DNA of 64,000 nt from Neodiprion pinetum (Eukaryota > Arthropoda > Insecta > Hymenoptera > Diprionidae), in the NCBI RefSeq assembly GCF_021155775.2, contig NC_060236.1, forward strand, positions 1,789,001 through 1,853,000, given 5' to 3'. A program made the position numbers and the translations under genes. Numbering within the stretch: position 1 is the stretch's first letter; the number at the start of each line of letters is the position of its first letter. Under the pieces are notes generated by a model. It was not told the DNA's origin. It saw nothing but the letters and a program-made list of their open reading frames with translations, and did no database searches. Shown here piece by piece: positions 1 to 13,600 of the stretch.

Positions 1-396
1 TACAGAGAAGTGGAAAGAGGAGGAAGCGCAAAGCAAAGAAGGAAGAAGAAAACGGAGGAAATTAAACGGCCACATCTCAAATATTCATTATACCCACGTT
101 ATGGGGAAAAGCTGGAATTTTCATGGGATTTTTAATTCGGCAATGGAAAAAACTGTGAATATAAGTTTTCCTATCATGGGAACTAGAAATGATTTTTTTG
201 GGATAACGAGTTTACTTTTTTTCCTCGAGAAAACAAATTTGCTTAACGCTGACTATTTTTGCAAGTTACATTTTTCTTTTTAGTAACTTACTAGTACTTG
301 GAGAAAATTTCAGGGAAAACTAGATTTTAGGTAATGGAAAATGTGGAAATGGCGTGGAATTTTTTTTTTTCCCAAAAAAAATTTGTGGCCACCCTG
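1..396. mobile_element. Transposon remnant ending in GTGGCCACCCTG
   Basis: Positions 385-396 read GTGGCCACCCTG, the reverse complement of the start at 8730-8741. The preceding bases (GGGAAAAGCTGGAATTTTCA near 102-121, GGAAATGGCGTGGAATTTT near 343-361) resemble the 8730-8800 sequence. A second partial match (AAAAATTTGTGGCCAC) lies at about 711-726. This looks like the right end of a short terminal-inverted-repeat element whose left end is outside the window or lost. Confidence 0.45.
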
Positions 397-1466
397 TAAA
401 TAGTTACAGAGAAAATATTTAAGGAGGTGACAATTATTGAAAGTGGTGTTTAAATCAACTATGAAAAAGACATCAAAAAAAAAAGAGAGACGAAACTATT
501 TTTCGCCAAAAGTATTCGCGGTGAGAAAATGTTAAAACTGTGTAATCATCGGGTTTCTCTTTCCACTTGGACGAGGCAATCAAAATTAGCCCGTCGGTGT
601 TTGAGCGTGAATAGTATCGGTTTATTGCTTCAAACTTTTAGTATAAACAAGTTAATATAAACCTGACAATTTCGCCCAGATGATATTCTTGACGTCGAAT
701 TTTTTTTCCAAAAATTTGTGGCCACGCGAGATTTTGCCCTCGCAGATTCGGTTACGATTACAATCGTACGGTTACATCAGTGTGTATTATACGTGTATGC
801 ATTTATGCTTTGAGTATAATAATACGTAAGGTAACATCGCATGCGTGCACGAAAGTGCGAAACGCGATCCTTCTCGCTAACCCGGTTGTTCCTTGGACAC
901 CGGATATCCCCCCGTTGTTTGTCGTTAAAAAATCGTGTTATGTATAAAAATATGTACAATATAGAGCTCCAAGATATTCTCGTAAAATTGACTCTACTCT
1001 TCCTGTACCATTAAACGCGATGGTAAAAAGAAGGATGTTTTATTCAAATTCGAGGGTAATTTGAATGTGACGATTTATTTGTTTTTTTTTTTTTTTTTAT
1101 TGAGTTCTAAATTTTAAAGACAATCCCAAAGTTGCGAGAAGTGACGAATATTTTTCTTGTCAATACTTTTTTTCCTAAAAATTTGTATAGTAATATATAA
1201 TAATCACTGCTGGGAGAAAATGCTTAAAAACAGTTCCATTTAAAATGAAAAATGGATAATACGCATTCAAAATAGTCTACATAATGTATATCATTTTCAT
1301 ATCTCACGATTATCTTTTTCAATAGACTCATCTAAAACGACAAATATACAATCCTTTCAAATACACAATTGAAACTGGTAAACGTAAACGATTACTTTCT
1401 GAACATAAAAAATTTTTAATGCAAAATGCTATTTATATTTTAAATCAAATCATTTCAAATATTATA
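397..1466. other. Upstream non-coding DNA, no gene seen
   Basis: AT-rich sequence with poly-T runs (1081-1098) and no open frame that looks coding. One short motif GCTGGGAGAAAAT at about 1209-1221 resembles the ends of the MITE family at 1467. Confidence 0.6.
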
Positions 1467-1880
1467 CCGAGAAAAATTTAATTTGTTAAAGTAACTAGAA
1501 ACATTGAGCAAAACAGGTATCGTTAAAAAAACTGTTTGAATATTGTTGGAATTACGAAATACGATGTACGCCTAACAATTTTGCGCTATCTTCGATCCTT
1601 TTTTGGTTGTTGCAACGCAAAATCAGTTTGCTCTACATTTTTAGTTAAACAAGGCTTTAACGTCAATTTATCGTTGCGCAGGCGTTAAATTTTCGCAACA
1701 GTTGCAAGAAAATCTAGCAACAACGATCGTGATGATAAAGAATAGCAACGGATGCTAGACTTTCCGGTAACGGCTAGAAAACTAATTTTCATTTTCTACC
1801 TAGAACTATATTTTTCGATTCTGGTAAAAAATGAAAATAGTTAATGACCGAGCGGTAACCGGAACTAAAAATTTCTCTCA
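1467..1880 (+). mobile_element. MITE-like element, copy A (full length, ~414 bp)
   Basis: Short terminal inverted repeats: GAGAAAAATTTA at the left (about 469-480 past 1000) and TAAAAATTTCTCTC at the right (about 1866-1879). Its left half is matched in reverse complement at 14995-15253 with high identity over about 240 bp (for example AGAGCAAACTGATTTTGCGT), and its right end is matched in reverse complement at 25447-25547. There is no coding capacity, as expected for a non-autonomous DNA transposon. Target-site duplication is not clear. Confidence 0.7.
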
Positions 1881-2075
1881 CGAGTGTACCCAGCAATAAT
1901 GGTACATCCATACATCCATACATATCCTAAAATCGACAATTTTGATTCATATAATACACGAGAAGCGATGATCGGCATCATCCCTCCATAACTTCGTGTA
2001 TTTCCGTCTTTCTACTTCGGTGATGTTCGTAGCGCCGACCCATGGTGCCCCATGCCAAGGGGCCCGGCCCTCCTA

Positions 2076-2099
2076 CCCCCCCCCCCCCCCCCCCCCCCC
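2076..2099. repeat. Poly-C tract (24 nt)
   Basis: Uninterrupted run of 24 C, one of several long G/C homopolymers in the window (also 10511-10529 and 20408-20430). Such runs are assembly and sequencing hazards. Confidence 0.95.
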
Positions 2100-2701
2100 A
2101 CACGCACAACGCACACACTAATTGTCGTTCCCCCCCTCCTCTTCGCGCTCTCTCTCTCTCTCTCGTGTTTTTCCCCCTCGAAAGCTCCCCCCTCCCCCTC
2201 CCGACGTCCATCTCATCCCTGCTTGTTCCACGGGAGTCAGAAGCGTTGGTCCTGACCGACCGTGTCGGATCCCTTACGATTAGTCAGAAGTTGGCCGTCG
2301 ACTGGATCGGATTCGAGATGAAGTCAACGAGTATTTCGTTGTTCCGTTGTTGTTGTTGTTGTTGTTATTGTTGTTTTTATTGTTGTTGTTAAGGCCGACC
2401 GTGACTTTACGATGTACTCTGCGCTCTTATCGATGCTTTTAAAGAAATCGATGGACTAGCGAAAAAAAAAACACAAAAAAAAAAAAAGAAACAAACACCA
2501 AGGACATGGATGGATTGATTAAATCGCGAGAATCGTACGAATGAATCGTATATGTATATATGTGTATATATATATATTTGCACGATAATTATTAACAAAG
2601 TTAATAATACACGTGTGTTGCATGTAAACCTACGAATAATACCAAATGGAAACTAGATCTTTGTGTGACGTTGAGACCTGTTTCTTACACCGTGTGTAAT
2701 A

Positions 2702-2746
<45 letters not shown>
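2702..2746. repeat. (TAA)n microsatellite
   Basis: About 14 perfect TAA/AAT units. Confidence 0.95.
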
Positions 2747-2747
<1 letters not shown>

Positions 2748-3403
2748 TAAGGACGAGGAAATTTATCGGTATAAATTTTAAAGATTCACGATAATAATTG
2801 AAATATGAATAAAACCATCAGCTGCAGCAGCATCGGCTGTAGCAGCTACGATTATCGTTGCGGTTCGATTTGTAAAAGCAACGAGATATATAATAATAAT
2901 GGCCAGTTATATTAGGGAAACGAAAAAATTATCCGCAACGCAAAATTATAATTGCGGTGTGGCGATAAGGTTTTCGGTTGTGTCGTGCTTTTTTTCCCCC
3001 TTCAAATTTATCCACTATAATATTGCGCCGTTCGTGTTGTGATATTTGACGACAACGGTAAGAATATTATAATCGAAATACGTAGTATGGATTATTGTAA
3101 GAATTCGATGATTGCGCGTATAAAGCGTGACGCGAAAGTGAAGAGCATGAGTTAATTGATAAATCAATAATCTATGCGAATATTTTCATATTAATCGATT
3201 AATTACACCGACCGTGTGTTTAAGCGATTTTGATCATACGAACGGGTTGTACAAATTTCGGGATAGAACGTATTTAATATATATAAATATAAATAAATAT
3301 ACATGTATAAAGGAAGAGAGAAAGTAGAATAGAGCCGAAGATTTTCGCTAAATGATAATAAACTGATGAAATTGTTTAAAATTAACTGATTAAAGAACGG
3401 AAA

Positions 3404-3498
3404 ATGGATTTACTACCGAGTGGAATGATGGTGCCGGCTAAGAGCGTGGATCTGGCTTCCTATCACTCGACGTTTTACTCGCCACCCCCAACCGAGGC
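3404..3498 (+). CDS. Myb: Myb coding exon 1 (N-terminus, aa 1-31 plus 2 nt)
   Basis: The ATG at 3404 sits in a favourable context (purine at -3, G at +4). The exon encodes MDLLPSGMMVPAKSVDLASY and onward, and ends in a strong donor (GC then GTAAGT at 3499). The two overhanging bases GC join the single base A at 27285 to give Ala, preserving the frame. Exon 2 has an in-frame stop (TAA 27271-27273) just upstream of its acceptor, so some upstream coding exon is required. This is the best candidate I see, but the 23.8 kb intron leaves room for another. Confidence 0.6.
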
Positions 3499-6400
3499 GT
3501 AAGTCAACCGCATTATACATATTCTCTCTCTCTCTCTCTCTCTGTTTTAATGCTAATCTTCTTCTTCTTTATCGCCAATTCTATGATTATCCAATTTAAC
3601 ATTCACTTGGGAATTCCTTGTAACACATATGCACGAACAAGTTGTAGTTGTAGAAATTTTCAAGTGAATAAATAAGTGACTAAATTAATGCAGCTACGTT
3701 GGAATATGCGTTGAGCATGAAATAACTAAGAAGATAAAAAAAAAAAAAAGAAAAGAAAAAGAAAATCGAAGGAATACGTAGTTATAGAAAAATTAAGCAT
3801 CACTTTGAAATTCTTCAAAGTATCTCCGAGGAAGAAAGAAAGATAGAAAAGATCTATATATATATATACGTATCAATCATCAGCGCACCTCTAATTCATC
3901 AATTCTCTTAACTTATTATAATTAGCGCTATTCTATAATCAAATAATAAATATGAGTAAAAAGAAGAAAATCTTGTACAGAAATATAGGGGAAAAAGTAG
4001 TTGATTCGAAAAGCGCCACCCGGTAGACGCACCGTTAGATGTACACAAACTTATACCCACTGATACGTATATAAAGGTAGGGACGCTGGGCGAGGAGGTT
4101 ATCCGAGGTGTATTGTAGGGAGGGACCCTTCCTTTCCTTTTCGAGCCCGACGAGACAGCGGTCGAGACGCGTTTTACCCTCGCGTTGGTCCCTCGGCTTG
4201 GTACCAGACGGCAGTAACTCCGCGCTCTTTGCACGAAAGGCCGTTTATTTACAGCCTTACGGACTTGCAGGCATCGCCGCGACCCGTGATGCTTTGTATC
4301 TATCTATATATCTCTCCCCCTCACTCTCTCTCTCTCTCGCTCTCTGTCTCTCTCTCTGTATACCGTAATACAATTTATACTTCGCCGGGGGTTTTAAACC
4401 CCAAAGGAAATGAAAGGCGGAAGGAAGAAGGATCTTCACCGGCCTTGTCCTTTGCCAGGAAAAATCCACACAGTTTTAAATATTACGCCGAGGAATTTTA
4501 GGTTGGATTATGGTGTACTCAAGACGGTGCGAAGAGAATTACGGACGAGAAAGATCCTTCCGCGAAGTACGGATCCTTCAGTTTTACTTGTACCTAACTA
4601 TGCATTCGCACTCGCATATTCTTCTTCGCCGCCTCCTCTGGAAGCCTCGAAAACAATTAAATACCGCGTACTGTATACTTCAATAGCTTCTAAGTGTTGA
4701 TAGTTTATTTACTGCAGGTGCGCACAGGCGAAACTGGATCGAATATTTGTTTATTTGTTTGTATTTTTCTTATTTAAAAAAGTATAGATATATATATGTA
4801 TATATATATATACAAGCAGTAATGATAATAATGATAATAAAACTCACGACGACGCAGTTCGGTAATTTTTTCAGAGTTTCAGAAATATGACTAGTAGTCG
4901 ACACCGGCAGTAAGGAATTGAAAGTGTGTAATAAATTGATAAATTTTTTTTTCTTCTTATCGATCTGTCAATACGATATGTAATGACAAAAATTGAAAAA
5001 AATTATGGCCAGATTACGGAAGAATCACTGTTGTTTTATAAAATTCGTTATTCGTTTCGTGTATAATTAGAGTGTTGAAGGATATTTTTTTTCTGTTTGT
5101 TCTTATGACTTTGTAAATCGGAATCGTCGAGAGCATCGTTTCTTGACATCATCGTCCGATAGACAAACCGAAAAGCTGAGTACTTACGTAGTATCTGTAC
5201 GTATTATATATACGTACATATGTAGACAATGTATGTATAATATAACATTCCGAGATTTACATATTCCCACAGTACTTGAGAGAGGGAATTTTCATCTTAT
5301 CGTAATAAAATGTAATACGTGTTTGTATATCATTTCGTTTCTGGCCAACGGGTATTAATAGTCATAGGCACAGTTTAATGATATCGTGATACTGGACTAT
5401 AAATTATATCACGCGCATGCGTGAACTGACGGTAATGAATACACAAATTGATGAATCGATTGATCTATCACTAATTGTTTTTACCGTATGTTATTTTTGA
5501 TGTATCACAACTGTTGCGCGAGATGTTTATAATCAAATTAGCAAATCACAATGCATACCGTATTTAAAGATTATAGTTTTGTACACGCGGTTTCTTATTT
5601 GATTGGTTATTTATAACGTAACGTTTGATCGTTATTCAATATCGAAAAAAAAAAATAAATAAAAAGTCGACTATAAGATATAAAATAAGAGTAAAAGCGA
5701 TAAGAGAATAGTTATAGAGATACTTTTTCGTATATTTACAATACGTGTAATAATTCAGATGAGAGTTTATGTATATTAGAATTGAATTAAGTGTACAGGT
5801 ATATGCATTCAAGATTAATTGACTAACAAATTAATTTTTAAATTTTCGTTTTCTATTTCTCATTTATTTATCTATTTATTTATTTCTATCCTAATTATAC
5901 GGCAAACAGTCGATTGACTTTTCGTTTAAATTAAGCAATCGTTTCGCGAAAACAGGTATAACGTAATTATGATGATAGAGAAAGAATTAGCGTGAAGAAT
6001 TGCCGGAGAACGGCAGACAAGTTTATTATATACCTACCGTAGCAGACCGATAAAAAAGCCGACCTTGCGCGAGGGAAGAAACGCCGTGAGATTAATCGAT
6101 CGATCACGGTGTAAAAAAAGAGAGAAAAAAAAAAAAAACGGCTCAAGTTTAGAAAGAAATAGAGATAATTAAACCGTGCGCAAAGTTTTTTCAAAATTCC
6201 AATCACGTGACGAATCCTAAGAGGTAAAAAGAAGATTCTGGCGCTTCTGGTTGCATTTGTTTCATTTTCAAATCAGATAACGACCTATTCTAATTTGCGC
6301 GGCAAATTTTGAAAATCGAATGTTTCTTTTGTTCTTTCCGACAAGTGAACAAGTTTATTAGGATGTAGAAATTAATCTGGGGGAGCGAAAAATGTGCGTT

Positions 6401-9400
6401 AAAAATTGATAGCACAAAAAAACAAAAAATGAATAAAAAAAATTTCCCTTCTATTACAAGGGCTTTTAAAAGCTTGGCGAGGAGAGGAGGAGAGTCGAGA
6501 GTCAGAGATCGAGTTGGAGTTTGGCGAGAGAGGAGGGAGGAGGCCGGTCGTTTTACATGCGTGTGCTCTTGACTGCGGTCAAACAGAGATTTGAAAAAGT
6601 ACGTTACAGGATGCGAGAGGAGACTCTTTCTCCCGCTCTCGCGGCCTCTAAACACCAGCTCTCTTTGGACGCAACTCGACCACCACCACGCAAGTCCTCT
6701 CATACCCGTATGCTAATCGGTTTCGTTAGAATTGTCGTTAAATCTGTGAAAAAGTTAGGCGAACGTAACCGTGAGGAGGAAAACTGGGAGGATCGAGAAT
6801 AGCGCGCGTTGAATTTCACCGGATTCGGTATTATTACAGACTACACGTGTGAAATGAGATTGGGATTTTGACTCGGTTCTCAGGAGAAATAAACTCGTTT
6901 TTATAGAAAAATAGGTACTGCAGATTTCGAGAAGAAAAGAAAATTCTAGTAGAAACTTTGTTGCCTCGCTACGCTTCGTATATTTTATTATAAATTTTTT
7001 TTTTAAGTAAGTTTTGAATAAATGAATGTGAAAAAAAATTGTCATTAATCAGTGGTATGTTTTTTGAAAGGGTTATGAATGGAACCGATTTTCAGGCTGC
7101 GGTAACGAAAAGGTCCAAAAGATGAGATGTAATTACAACGAGATGCGAAACAAACCAACGTCTGACCCTTATCATTTTTTATTTTTGTCAAAATTTTTCT
7201 TGCAATTTTTCCAACTCTTAAACCGTACCCAGAATTTTTTTCAAAATTTTTATTCGACTGGTCGATTGTCTATAAATATTTAGAGCTATTTTGAAAGGAA
7301 ACTTTTTTCAAATTCTCAAGAACTGTGTTTTATTTTTCAAACATTTCGAGATGGGCTGATTTTTTTTTACTTTATTGTTAGCACTTTTAATGTTTTTGAT
7401 CAACTAAAGCATTATTTAAACGGTCTGAAATTTTTTAAATATTCTAAAAATTGCTATTTTTCACTTGAAAGATTTTTACACCAGTTTCATTATAAAATTG
7501 ATTAGAAAAAAAAAAATCAAAAATTGAATGTGACAAAAAAATATACAAAAATCGCTCCGTAATGAAACCGGTTTAGAAATATTCTAAATGAAAAATAGAA
7601 GTATTGAGAATTTTTTAAAAATTTTTCTACCGCTCAAACAACGTTTTAGTTGTCCAAAAACAAAATAAAAGTGTTGGGAAAGACAATCGAAATAAAATCG
7701 GTGCATCGTGAGTCCGGTCTTGAAATGTTTTGTATAGAAAATACAGTTTCTGATGATTTTTTGAGAATTTGGAAAAAGGTCCTTGTCAAAATCACTTTAA
7801 ATATTTACAAGTAACCCGAGCAGTTGAATAAAAAATGTGAAAAAAATTCAGGGTATTGTTTTCAGATTTGGGAAAATTGGAAATCAAAATTTTGAACATC
7901 AGACGTAACGAGGGTCCCCTTATATATATATATTATCAGCTTCAAATATTACATCGCAACAAGAATGTCACTCTGAGTAAAACAATTAAATGATTAACAG
8001 ATAACGCAAAACAACGTCCGAGTTGAAACAATTACCGCAGTTACGATAACTGCAATCGGTGCAGTTCGTCCTCTGATTGCGTCCAGCTGCTTGGGAGAAG
8101 GAAAAAGAAAAAAGAAAGATAAAGAAGTTAAAAAAAAAATAAAATAAAAACTCGGAGTAAGAGGGAAAGACACAATGGCCAAAGCCGCTCCCCTGAAAAT
8201 TTTATGAATTGTAATTTCAGCAAGGGGTTGCACCTCGAAGACGGTCCTGGGACCCCGGGTCTTTTTCTTCCCTCCTCCTCTCCTCTCCTCTCCTCTCCAC
8301 GTGTTCTCCACGCATGTCTGAACAGGGGTTGGTTCGCCGGTTTGTCGGCACCGAGCTCTGCGAGTCTCGACTCGCCTCTCATTGCCCGCATCTGCTCCTT
8401 TATTTCTCTTTTACACCCGAGGTAGGGAAACACTTCCGAAAAGCACGCGGGGGAAAGCGAGCTTTTATTAATACGAGTCGCGCGTTTCGCGGCTATCTTC
8501 GAGTTTACGTAGAGGGTGGGGGTTGAGAAGATCCGATGTCGAATTTTTTAAAAAACGAAAACTTGGCTTGTGGTTTTTAAGAAACGCAGATGTTCGAGGA
8601 AAATAGAGGGGTTGGAATGTGGAACGACAAAATTTAGAATCGTACACAGATTTTAGATTTTGACGTTTTATGTTTTAAGCCTTCGATATTATTTGACTTT
8701 CTGTGATTTTCAAAATTTTCTACGTACTTCAGGGTGGCCACTGATCAGGGAATTATGAAAAACCTGGAACTGTCGTGGAATTATTATGAAATTCTGTAAT
8801 AGTCGGGGAAACGTCGGCGGTTTTTGCGAAAAGTCAGAGAATCGTTTTCTCTTCGTACGAACACGTCCCGCAATTTTTTTTAAGCTTCAGATAAATTAGA
8901 TGGGATACAATTTTTCTTTACCACCGGCGGAAGGTTCTCTTCAAACTTTGAACACTCCTAAATATTACCTTACAAACGATTTTGCGCATCGACTAGACGG
9001 GACAATCCGACCCGAGCGACGGTTCGCACTTTCGTAAAACAAAAAGCAAAAAAAATTATACGAAATATACGTATATTTTTATCAATTTCCTGCAACCAAT
9101 TTGTCCGAATTGGTAAGGGAAAATTATGAGACTTTTGTCTGAAAAGCCTGTAAAAAGTCGGGGAATTTCGCGACGGAGATTTAGTAGTAATATGTTGTAC
9201 ATACACAGACAATGCAATGCTTCGTCCGGAAGTCTTGAATTTCATTGAACCGTAATGTCGAAACTATATACATAATATCGTATAAAACCGCGTTCGATTT
9301 GCGACGTGGTCGATTTTATTCGGAGATTAAACCGATCGGAATAACGAAAATCATCGGTCAATGATCGTCATTTTACCTTTGTTTGATGGTATATTTTATA

Positions 9401-9476
9401 CACGCACGTGGTTCCAAACGCGCGTAGATTGTACACGACTCTGTACATCTGCGATATGTAATATTCATTGATTCGT

Positions 9477-9515
<39 letters not shown>

Positions 9516-10176
9516 TCCATCGTACGTACTTGTTACATACCCGACGATCATATCGCGACTCCCACCCACCACCGCAACACGTCAAATGTCGAATATGTAG
9601 AAATTCATACGCTTTGTTATATATTACATCTCTCAGGGTCAAGACTCGACATCTCTGCCTCGGCGTGAATGTACGTGTAAAGCCTACGTATTTATTACAA
9701 CTAAACATTGTTGCACGCATGAGGAATTGAAGATAAAATTATCTTGGAAACTTTTATCGCTGTTACAAATGGAGTTGAAAGAAGAGAACGAAAAAAAAAA
9801 AAAAAAAAAACAATATTCATTTTTTTCTACTCAGACGCGCGCGCGTGTGTAATGCAAAAATTTGAATCAATTCGTCTACACAAATATTTATTATTTTAAC
9901 AGTTCTGTACAATCGCTGTGGTATCGTTACAAAAGTGTAGAAGAAATAAATGAAAAATTGCTTTTTCGTCAATATTTCCAACGATTCGAGTTAATTTTTT
10001 CTCGCGCCAATCAATGAAACGAGAGAGACAAAAGTGACATTTTTACAGAACTTCTTCTTCTTCTTCTTCTTTTTCAAAAAAAAAAAAACAACAAACGACA
10101 AATATCGAAGTAGACGATGAATTTTTTCGTCGATGTTATTCGCCAGCGAAATCGTATAGAAGCGCGATTAGATCCG

Positions 10177-10207
<31 letters not shown>

Positions 10208-10601
10208 CGTCTCGAAAAAGAAGAAGTGGAAGAAGCGAATGGAAATTCAACACCGTGTGAAAAGGGGCCTTGTGGGACTTCTGGGGGTTTTGCGGGTGGA
10301 CGACAGACTTTTGGTAGGGGAGGATTGGATGGATGGATGGATGGAGGGGGAGGGTCGGAGGGGGGAGGGGAGGGCTGCAAATTGGATCCTAATTTCGCCT
10401 CCCTCCCCCCCCCCCCTCTCCGCCCTATACCTTTTAATTTCCCTCTATAATACGCCACCCCGTCCACATCGCCTCGATCCTCGATCCTCGATCCGAATTC
10501 CCACGGGGGAGGGGGGGGGGGGGGGGGGGAGAAATTAAAGATTCACGCAGGCTGCTGCGACACACTTGTCATGGGAACGCGAGCACCCTTATTCCATGCG
10601 C

Positions 10602-10641
<40 letters not shown>

Positions 10642-13600
10642 AGACGTAACATACCTGGGAATACACCATACGCTACGTAACAACAACACGCGCTGTGCTC
10701 CGGCTTCAAGGGACGAGGGGATTCCCTTTCCTCGCCTTTTCCATCAAGGGTCGGTCGCCTTGCTTGTTTCTGTTCTGCTCGGTTTAATACTCCAGTATGA
10801 GAATACATTGGTCCGAATCCCCTCGCCCCCGTAAACCCTCTCCCACCATTCCCGACGACCCTTCGTTATACACCGAGGTTCAGGTGCGACTCGCGAATCG
10901 TCATTGATATCGTTTGATATTGTAAAATTTTATCAAGTTTTTAGCCAATTTCCCGGACAAGATGCGTGAAATTGCCACAGCGGATCGAGAGATATTTTCA
11001 AACTACTAAAAACACGTTGTTTTTAACCGTACACTGTGGGAAAAAATTTTAACAACCGAACGTAATGTCCGAGCGAGTCGTTTTTTTTTTTTTTTTTCTT
11101 TTTTCATTTTCAATTTTCACGTTCAATTTGTCATATCGATACGCGATTTTTGATTCTTAACTTTTTACTCTTACTCGGCAATAGATTGAGAAACGGTTGA
11201 ATCAATCGAAAAATTTTAGCGAACTTTTTTTGCGTTTCTAATTGCGATGTTGTACGTATATTTAATATATTTTTTTTTTTTTATCACTACACGGTACCGA
11301 CGATAAATCTTTGAGGCAAATTTTCACCTACGGTTATAATCGGAAAAATTTAGCACCGGTTGCAATAGCGAGAGAAAAACTTTGAGTGACGATATAATCA
11401 ATACATTTCATCGATTGTAATATTTTTAGCCGCATAAATAAATATATAATACAAAGTTTGAACAGTGTTTCGAATTTCCCCGAGTTTGTTATACATTTTT
11501 TCACGGGTATTTACCTGCATCGACGCATCCTTGCATCGCGATTGCCAGGGTAAAAATAGCCCCGTCCTTCTCCTTCTTCCTTCTCCGTACCTTTTACCTT
11601 CGATCGTGTAAACCCGCTTACTGTAAGGGCAGGTGGTGACCAGATGTCTCTCATCTACGTACGTGTGATGCGCGACCGAGGGAATATATATGCCCACATA
11701 TGGGGCATTCCGTGCCAACTCGACTCCCTTTCGCTTCATTCTTTTTTTTTTTCATTTTTTACTTTTATTCCAAAACTTTCGAGCAAATCGATACCTTGCA
11801 TTTTTTATTTTATCTATAAATTTGGTAAAATTTCGCTCCGCGAGGCACAGACAGATTATTATTTAGAAATTTCACGAAAATTCAGTCAGTCGTTTATTTG
11901 ATAAGTCGAGGCACGAGTCGGCTAAATTTTTTTGCGAATCTTTGAAACTTGAAAGGCGAACGTTGTTCTCTAATGTAAGCATATACCTAGTATGGTTAAG
12001 ACGGGCAAATGTTTGTACGCGGTTGACAAAGTTCACGGTCCTTGTTAAACGATAGCTCGGGTTCGTAACTCGTGAGGTTAAATAATTGTTACGTAGTTCG
12101 TTAGAATTGCGGCGCGTTGTGACGCGATTGGACATTTTTTTTATTTTTTTTTTATTTTTTCTTCAAATCATGACCGGCGGTGAATTCCTTCCCACGGTCT
12201 GCGATCCTCTGATACGTACGTATATTCATGTATCACTTACACTTACAGTTTTGCAGAAAACATTCCAAGGAATTTTTTTTTTTTTTTTTTTTTTCAGAAT
12301 ATCGAAATTACTGACTTTTTTAACTTACTTTAATTTTTGAAACAATTACATTTAAGATCGACAAGTTATCGTCCCGCGTCTTTTTTTATCCTCCAGTTTT
12401 TCGCCCTACGTTTTATAAACGACTCTGCGAGTTGCCTTCTTACAGTGATTAGGGTTTGAATTCTTTTGTCACGTTCGTAGGTAAATGAAACGCCGAAAGT
12501 GTTTCCTAATCTTTCATCGTTGCTTGCTGGAATATTACAAGGCTGTAATAAGCCCTGCGGTGGGCGTTTCTCTTTAATCAAAGCTCGGAAAAGCTGGCCC
12601 TGCGATTCTCTCTCGAGTCGCATGTGATATACATTTTTTATTCTTTCTCTCTTTTTTTTTTAATCATCTTTCATCATTTAATATAGTGTATTACAAAGCT
12701 ACTGACAACGAGATACGAGTGATGCACTTTATTATTATTATTATTGTTGTTGTTGTTGTTGTTGTTGTTATTATTATATAATACACGACACGTTTATGAA
12801 ATTATTTCCTTCGAAATGTCAAAACAACGTAATTTCTTCCCCCCACCCCCCTTAATATCGCGATTATTCTTGTGAATATAATTGTGCAAAAATTATTGAA
12901 ATTATTTTTCTAAATTCGCATGTTACACGAGGAATGTGTGTGTAATAAACGAGTATCGCACGCATTCAAAAATTCCACTTGTGCGGCGTGACGCGAAGTA
13001 ACGATGCGAATGAACGTGGGTATTTTTATAGTATAATAATACATAAACAGCAAGCAATGACGCGTGATGATGCAGGAGATTCGGTTACGTTACGTTACGT
13101 TACGTTTCGCTGCGAGCGTACAACGTAGGCGTACAAGGTATTTTAATAGCATATCGTACAAGCGAATTGCATATATATATATATATAGGTATATGTACAC
13201 GAATAGTAACTATGAATCACGCTGCGTGTTGCAACCTTAACGGATAAATGAATGAACGGAGTGTGATTTTTTTTTCTTTCTTTCTCTCTTTCGTCATTTT
13301 ATTTTTGATTTTATCTATTTTATTTTTATTTTTGCTCTCAACTCTCTCATTCTCAGTTCATTCATTCACCTGTGTGCAGGTATGTGATATACGGGTAAAC
13401 GATCCGTCGAAGAAGAAGAAGAAGAAGTGACGCGTTTTGAGTTAAAAGCATCAAGTGTGTGTATATATATATATATACATACAAGCAGCGGTATTTTTTT
13501 CCTCATTGATGAAGAAAGATTAACGGGGATAAATTTGTTTTTTTTTTTTTGTTTAAAGAGCAAATGCATCGGAGGTTGTATACAACGGCACGTGACGAGT

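Larger units (their letters stand above)
1881..3403. other. Myb 5' flank / possible 5' UTR
   Basis: Contains a poly-C run (2076-2099), a TC run (2148-2163), a GTT run (2340-2390), a TAA run (2702-2746), and CAG-type triplets near 2820. The 100 bases before the Myb ATG at 3404 may be 5' UTR. No promoter element can be assigned with confidence. Confidence 0.5.
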
